Below, piece after piece: positions 32,658 to 36,731 of a stretch of DNA of 36,731 nucleotides. The position numbers and the translations under genes were made by a program. The notes under the pieces were generated by a model. That model had not been told where the DNA came from and made no database searches. It worked only from the letters and a program-made list of their open reading frames with translations. The first letter of the stretch is position 1. Every line of letters begins with the position of its first letter. Source of the DNA: Oscillatoria sp. GTDB lineage: Bacteria; Cyanobacteriota; Cyanobacteriia; Cyanobacteriales; Laspinemataceae. The DNA lies in contig JAABSJ010000032.1 in assembly GCA_011390515.1 (NCBI GenBank), forward strand, positions 1 to 36,731. The letters run 5' to 3'.

Positions 32658-35153
32658 TTAAACCACCCAAGTTGCTAAATAGGCATCGGTTCCCCCTAAT
32701 GGATTGGGATTGATAGCATTGGAGGTTGTCGCCACACCAGGATTATTAACCGTTCCAAAAATCACCGCGCGATCGCCTGCCACGGCAAAAGAATTGACCG
32801 TTCCCGAGGACCCATTGAGATCACCCGATTCAGTTAACGGAGTCCAGAATTTGCGGGTGGTAAAATCTGCGGAAACTCCCAACACTGCCATTTCCCCGAG
32901 GGTATAATTCCCCACCGGATCCCCATTAATGGTTTTTAAATTCCGGTTTTGGATAGAGGCAGCAGCACCACCGCCAATGTAAACATTTCCCGATTCATCG
33001 ACAGCAATAGAATTGGGATTGAAACTATTGGCATTGCCATTACTCAGGCGAGTGGCGATAAATTGACCCCGGTCAATGATGCCGGTATTGCTATCAATTT
33101 TAGCAAAAAACGTAAATGACCCACTGCCAGCGCCGGATAAATTATTATACTCGTCCTGCTGAATTAACCGACTGCCAAGGTTCGTGGTAATCGTATTCTC
33201 ATCCCGAGTAAAAACGTTATTTCCGCCATCAGTTTTGCCGAGGAAATAGAGAGTACCATCATCGGCAATGGTGAGCTGTTCTCCCCGAGTATCTGCTCCT
33301 AAATTTTGGGATGTGACTTGAGTGGCACTGTAATCCCAGGTATTCCACAGCAGATTTAAGTTGGTATCAAATCCTCGGATAAAGGGGGTTTGCAAGTCAG
33401 CGGAAACTTGATTAAATCCGGTGACATAAACCTGATTATTCAGGGGGTTGATGGCAATATCCGAGGGACGAATATCGCTGCCAGTTAAGGTGGTGGAGGC
33501 GAGGGGAGTGCCAGTTCCACTCCAGAGGGTGACGGTATCTGTGGCGATGTTTAAAGTCGCGATCGCACCATTATTGGCGACTGCAACTCGATCCACCGTT
33601 CCCGCTTGGGACCAGAGCAGATTAGTGCCGGTACTGTCAAATACTTTAATCCCAAAATCCCCAGCGGTGACAATTTCTCCACTGTCGCGATCGATATCTA
33701 AATCCTTGACAGTCCCGCCTAAATCTGTTTGCGATAGGAGGGTATCGCCGCGATCAGAAAATCGCAGGAGTTGCGCCATCCCGTTTAAATTACCCGCAAC
33801 AGTAATGGCGCGATCAATCGGAGAAATCCCCACAGCATTCGCTTCGTCATTTCCAGCACCTCCGAGATAGGTTGCCTGGGTGAGTTCTAAATTATTAGGA
33901 TTATCATTGTCCAAAATTTCCAAAATGGCGGTATTTTGAGTTGCTAATACTACACCACCGGAGAGATTTCCCAGGGATAAATTGAGGGGTTCTGTGGGTT
34001 CGACTTCGGTATCATCAATGATGGTAATCGGGACGGTTTTAGGGGTAATATCTCCCGCGCCAAAGGTGATGGTGATGGGTTGATTGGTGTAATCGGCGGG
34101 TGCAGTTGCGGTGCCATCGCTGAGGATCAGATCGGCACTAATTGCGCCATCACTGCCATCAGTCCGAACAACAGTGACAGCGGCGATCGCTGTGCCATCT
34201 TCTTTTATCGTAAAGATCGGTACACTAAATCCCACCGCGCCTGGTGTGAGTTCCGGTGTGGGTTCCACGATGGGGTCCGGGGTGGGTGTGGGTTCCACGA
34301 TGGGGTCCGGGGTGGGTTCCGGAGTGGGTGTGGGTTCGGGATTAGAGATTCCGACAGATGGCGTGGGTGCAAACACAATCTCTGGATCAGAAGAAGAGGG
34401 GGGAGAAAGGGATATAAAATCATTCCGATCTAGGGTGGTGAAATCGACCCCATTTAAGATTGCTAAATAGTCAGCGGTGATTCTATCTTGAATGATGGTA
34501 TGACTAGCATAAGCACCTGTCCCCTGAAAAATATGCAGGTCTTCAAATGCCAGTCCACCCTCTAGGTAAATGCGATCAAGATTGTGTTTAAAATCCATAA
34601 TCCAGTCCGCTTCTGGCAAGTTGGCGCTGCCGGTTGACCGAAAACCGGGGAAATCATCTCTCCTGGCGATCGCAAACACATTATTGCCACTGCCGCCAGT
34701 TAACGTATCCGCACCCAAATCCCCATAAAGGGTATCATCTCCTAAGTCTCCAAATAGGAAATCATTTTCCTGACCCCCTCGCAACACATCATTCCCTTGT
34801 CCCCCATGAAGGGTATCATGGCCTTGGTTGCCATTGATGAAGTCATCTCCCTGATTGCCATTAATAAAGTCATTTCCTTCTAATCCGAAAAGGCGATCGT
34901 CTCCATCCAGTGCGAGAAGAAAATCCGCTTGGTTAGTCGCTACAACCCCATCGGCATTGTCCGTTAAAAAGTAAGCGGTATTGTATCCGGCGATCGGTTG
35001 ACGGCCTTCCTGTTTTCCATGCCTTTGAAAATGTTCTAATCCCGAGGTAAATATCCCACTCTCTACCGCAACTTTGACGTCCGGATTAGCTGTTAAATAG
35101 TCCGTCTCATCTACAAGGACGGCAAAGGTATTTAACTCTAAAAATCCTTCCAC
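32658..35153 (-). CDS. RTX calcium-binding / Calx-beta / beta-propeller protein
   Basis: An 831-residue, acidic, probably secreted protein. Residues ~15-65 form a small domain with DYLTANPDVKVAVESGIF and HFQRHGKQEGR. Residues ~83-155 are six to seven RTX nonapeptide-type repeats (GNDFINGNQGDD, GGQGNDVLRGG) that bind calcium. Then comes a PTPEPTPDP-type proline-rich linker (~270-300), a Calx-beta domain (~305-410, with FTIKEDGTAIAAVTVVRTDG and DYTNQPITITFGAGD), and a C-terminal ~400-residue SBBP-type propeller beginning with ATYLGGAGNDEANAVGIS. No Sec signal is present, so type I secretion is likely (inference); no transporter genes are adjacent. GTG 35153 has GGAGG 7 bases upstream, which fixes this non-ATG start. 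Confidence 0.9.
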   Translation of the reverse strand: MEGFLELNTFAVLVDETDYLTANPDVKVAVESGIFTSGLEHFQRHGKQEGRQPIAGYNTAYFLTDNADGVVATNQADFLLALDGDDRLFGLEGNDFINGNQGDDFINGNQGHDTLHGGQGNDVLRGGQENDFLFGDLGDDTLYGDLGADTLTGGSGNNVFAIARRDDFPGFRSTGSANLPEADWIMDFKHNLDRIYLEGGLAFEDLHIFQGTGAYASHTIIQDRITADYLAILNGVDFTTLDRNDFISLSPPSSSDPEIVFAPTPSVGISNPEPTPTPEPTPDPIVEPTPTPDPIVEPTPELTPGAVGFSVPIFTIKEDGTAIAAVTVVRTDGSDGAISADLILSDGTATAPADYTNQPITITFGAGDITPKTVPITIIDDTEVEPTEPLNLSLGNLSGGVVLATQNTAILEILDNDNPNNLELTQATYLGGAGNDEANAVGISPIDRAITVAGNLNGMAQLLRFSDRGDTLLSQTDLGGTVKDLDIDRDSGEIVTAGDFGIKVFDSTGTNLLWSQAGTVDRVAVANNGAIATLNIATDTVTLWSGTGTPLASTTLTGSDIRPSDIAINPLNNQVYVTGFNQVSADLQTPFIRGFDTNLNLLWNTWDYSATQVTSQNLGADTRGEQLTIADDGTLYFLGKTDGGNNVFTRDENTITTNLGSRLIQQDEYNNLSGAGSGSFTFFAKIDSNTGIIDRGQFIATRLSNGNANSFNPNSIAVDESGNVYIGGGAAASIQNRNLKTINGDPVGNYTLGEMAVLGVSADFTTRKFWTPLTESGDLNGSSGTVNSFAVAGDRAVIFGTVNNPGVATTSNAINPNPLGGTDAYLATWVV
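34245..34345 (-). repeat. Tandem DNA repeat encoding the PTPEPTPDP linker
   Basis: The unit GGTTCCACGATGGGGTCCGG recurs around 34262 and 34290, with degenerate units to either side. It encodes the proline/glutamate spacer of the RTX protein and is prone to slippage. Confidence 0.65.
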
Positions 35154-35656
35154 GGGAATTCCTCCAGTTCAACTTGAATAAGTGCTATTCCATGTCCAAA
35201 AAACCCCTATTTTCCAGCCAAAATTTAGGCAATAGCTGAATGAATACGAGAATTTTTGAACCCAATACTGTCTCGCTATTGCATCTTTCTATAGTTAGCT
35301 TTTCAATGGTTATAATAATTTTCCGGCAAATTCAATGAAGGAATTAAAGCTAGATCTAAAAATGAATGTTTCAGATTACACCCTGAGTTATTGTTCAATC
35401 AGCAACGTTAAATATCAACCCATCACCAGACAAAAACTCGCTTTATACCCACGCAAATTTTACTGAGCCGAGAGTTTATTTAGGCGCAGTCATATTTTTT
35501 TAAATGTTTAATTGTGACCGTAATATTTTCCCGTTTTTGTCCCATGTTGGGACCCAATCGCCCCTGATTTGGGAAAAGTTTGATTCAAATATTTCTAAAA
35601 ACTAGCCTTAGCTTGCTGAGGTAGAGAATAATTTTAAATGAATTCCGGGTGACCCT
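35154..35656. other. AT-rich region upstream of the RTX gene, no gene
   Basis: About 500 bases of AT-rich DNA that should hold the RTX promoter. Only short, unconvincing open frames occur. Confidence 0.5.
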
Positions 35657-35657
35657 G

Positions 35658-35764
35658 TTATAGCGGTTCTCATGAATATCCGGTACAGCCCTCACCCCTT
35701 GGACGACGGAGGCCCAAAGGGGGAGATGTTTGGGGTGAGGGCATGAGTCCACCGAACCGCTATA
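35658..35764. mobile_element. Nested inverted-repeat (MITE-like) element
   Basis: Outer arms TATAGCGGTTC (~35658) and GAACCGCTATA (to ~35764) enclose CTCATG/CATGAG and CCCTCACCCC/GGGGTGAGGG, so the element folds almost end to end. The outer end motif AGCGGTT recurs as ACCGCTAT near 1470 and GACCGCTATA near 35868. It has no coding capacity. Confidence 0.65.
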
Positions 35765-36238
35765 TAGCAATCCTAAATGATTTGTAACATTTCTTGCTCC
35801 CCTCTCCCGTTCTGGGCCGCCGTCGGTTGGGGGCCGCCGACGTCTTCCACAACTGAGATAGGACCGCTATATTAGGATAATCAAACTTTTAAAGTTTTTT
35901 ATCGGGGATAACACTTAAGTTTTTAAGGATTTAGATAAGTTAAATTAAATTTATTCGCCAGAAAATCAAGGGGATTATAAAATTTTCAAATCTAGAACTT
36001 AAAATCCGGAAATATGACCCAGACGCCATTACTGCGAAGGGAAAAAGGCCGCCCCAGGAGGGATGAAGGAGGAAAAGTCAGCCTTGATTTTTCTTCCTTC
36101 ATTCTTAGCGAAAAATTACCTAATTTATAGGAGTAAATCCCCCTCCAGATAGATGTTGTCTCAGTACGGGACAAAAAGCTTGAAAAAGATGTAGAGAGAG
36201 GGTTTTATAGAAATTAGCACAACCCAAACCAAACCCTC
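35765..36238. other. Non-coding stretch before the transposase relic
   Basis: Contains a GGCCGCCG/CGGCGGCC-type GC-rich palindrome (~35816-35840), then AT-rich DNA. The left end of the insertion sequence that donated the transposase fragment should lie somewhere in 36140-36238, but its inverted repeat cannot be defined without the other end. Confidence 0.45.
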
Positions 36239-36337
36239 ATGAGCCAAATTAGCGAAATTCGAGCCCAATTGCGACCCCACCTCGGATGGCATGGAGCCAG
36301 ACTGTCATTCGTCGCCCTGTTCCTGATGGCACTATAG
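36239..36337 (+). pseudogene. N-terminal relic of an IS4-type transposase
   Basis: 32 codons from ATG 36239: MSQISEIRAQLRPHLGWHGA then RLSFVALFLMAL and a TAG. The motif LRPHLGWHGARLSFVALFL is characteristic of the start of IS4-family transposases common in filamentous cyanobacteria, which then continue into a R-V-K-T-V-N-L region. Here the frame instead runs into WD40-coding DNA and stops at once, so only the first ~10% of the transposase remains. Confidence 0.75.
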
Positions 36338-36621
36338 TGAAGCTGTGGGAAGTCAGCAGTGGCGAACTCCTCCACTCCCTTGAGGCTCATTCGGCTTGGG
36401 TCACGACGGCGGAATTTAATGGGGATGGCACTCAGGTGGTCTCGGCTTCATCAGACGGAACCGTGAAGCTGTGGGATGTCAGCAGTGGGGAACTCCTCCA
36501 CTCCCTTGAGGCTCATTCGGGTCCGGTCTTCAGTGCGGAGTTTAATGGGGATGGCACGATGGTGGTCTCGGCTTCATCAGACGGAACAGTGAAGCTGTGG
36601 GAAGTGGGAACCTTAGATTAA
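36325..36621 (+). pseudogene. C-terminal WD40-repeat fragment fused to the transposase relic
   Basis: Encodes the end of a WD40 beta-propeller. A partial blade (DGTIVKLWEVSSGELLHSLE) is followed by two almost identical 42-codon blades containing EFNGDGTQVVSASSDGTVKL and EFNGDGTMVVSASSDGTVKL, ending EVGTLD. The DNA is a tandem 126-bp repeat. The 5' part of the gene (further blades and any effector domain) is missing, replaced by the transposase relic in another frame. An ATG at 36286 is in frame but would start inside transposase DNA, so a functional product is doubtful. Confidence 0.75.
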
Positions 36622-36731
36622 CTCCTCCCTACGGTGTTTTTCTCTTTCTGGGAGAATGGGTCGGATGGGTTCGTGATTCCCTGTTTCTGTTCCCTGTTCC
36701 CTCCTGCTACAACAGTAGATGTATTCATTCA
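36622..36731. other. Window end, no feature
   Basis: T- and C-rich non-coding DNA after the WD40 stop with short direct repeats of CCCTGTTCC-type sequence. Nothing further can be supported. Confidence 0.4.

Noticed and set aside
34080..34470. Plus-strand Gly/Ser/Val repeat frames
   Set aside because: Antisense of the PTPEPTPDP-encoding tandem repeat of the RTX gene.
35992..36174. 60-codon minus-strand frame
   Set aside because: No homology signal or RBS; lies in AT-rich non-coding DNA near the presumed IS end.

Overview
The window looks like a chromosomal segment of a filamentous cyanobacterium, probably of the Oscillatoriales type. The evidence is the many GCGATCGC (HIP1) octamers, a cyanobacterial gene set (trpB beside a SUI1-like gene, an ndhD fragment, DUF29 and DUF309 proteins, PEP-CTERM proteins, pentapeptide repeats) and many short palindromic repeats. 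The genus cannot be fixed from the sequence alone. No rRNA, tRNA or CRISPR array was found.

Layout. 1-834 holds the 5' part of trpB (minus), divergent from a SUI1/eIF1-like gene (1009-1365). A miniature inverted-repeat element follows at 1476-1650, then a chemoreceptor-like gene (1683-2825, minus) and an orphan HepT-type gene (3374-3730, minus). 3780-4345 has no convincing ORF but is packed with consecutive hairpins, and lies just upstream of a tiny Pmp3/YqaE membrane-peptide gene (4382-4540). A coiled-coil protein (4561-5061, minus) and an AT-rich gap come next. 5947-9204 carries a WecG/TagA/CpsF glycosyltransferase with an unusual duplicated C-terminal module, a terminator, and three related PEP-CTERM genes, the first reduced to a deleted relic.

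9245-21332 is a long minus-strand exopolysaccharide (EPS) locus. In transcription order it encodes a Wzz/GumC-type chain-length protein, a Wzy-like polymerase, a GT4 glycosyltransferase, an APH-fold kinase-like protein, a Wzx-type flippase, two paralogous GT2 enzymes, a GH5 glycosidase and a GH74-like beta-propeller lipoprotein. This is a Wzx/Wzy-type pathway: the glycosyltransferases build a lipid-linked repeat unit, the flippase moves it across the membrane, the polymerase and Wzz set chain length, and the secreted hydrolases could trim or release the product. The TagA enzyme and the PEP-CTERM proteins, a class often tied to EPS loci, sit next to it.

22100-23740 holds relics and repeats: a second copy of the miniature element, an N-terminal ndhD fragment, a small conserved-looking ORF and a palindromic MITE. 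23744-28002 is a homoserine branch-point cluster: metY, metX and convergent thrB, with a bidirectional terminator between metX and thrB. Further on are a multi-pass membrane protein, a pentapeptide-repeat protein, a tandem DUF29-like pair, a DUF309 protein and a large RTX/Calx-beta/beta-propeller protein with its own terminator. The right edge carries a nested inverted repeat and a chimeric relic in which the first 32 codons of an IS4-type transposase run into two WD40 repeats.
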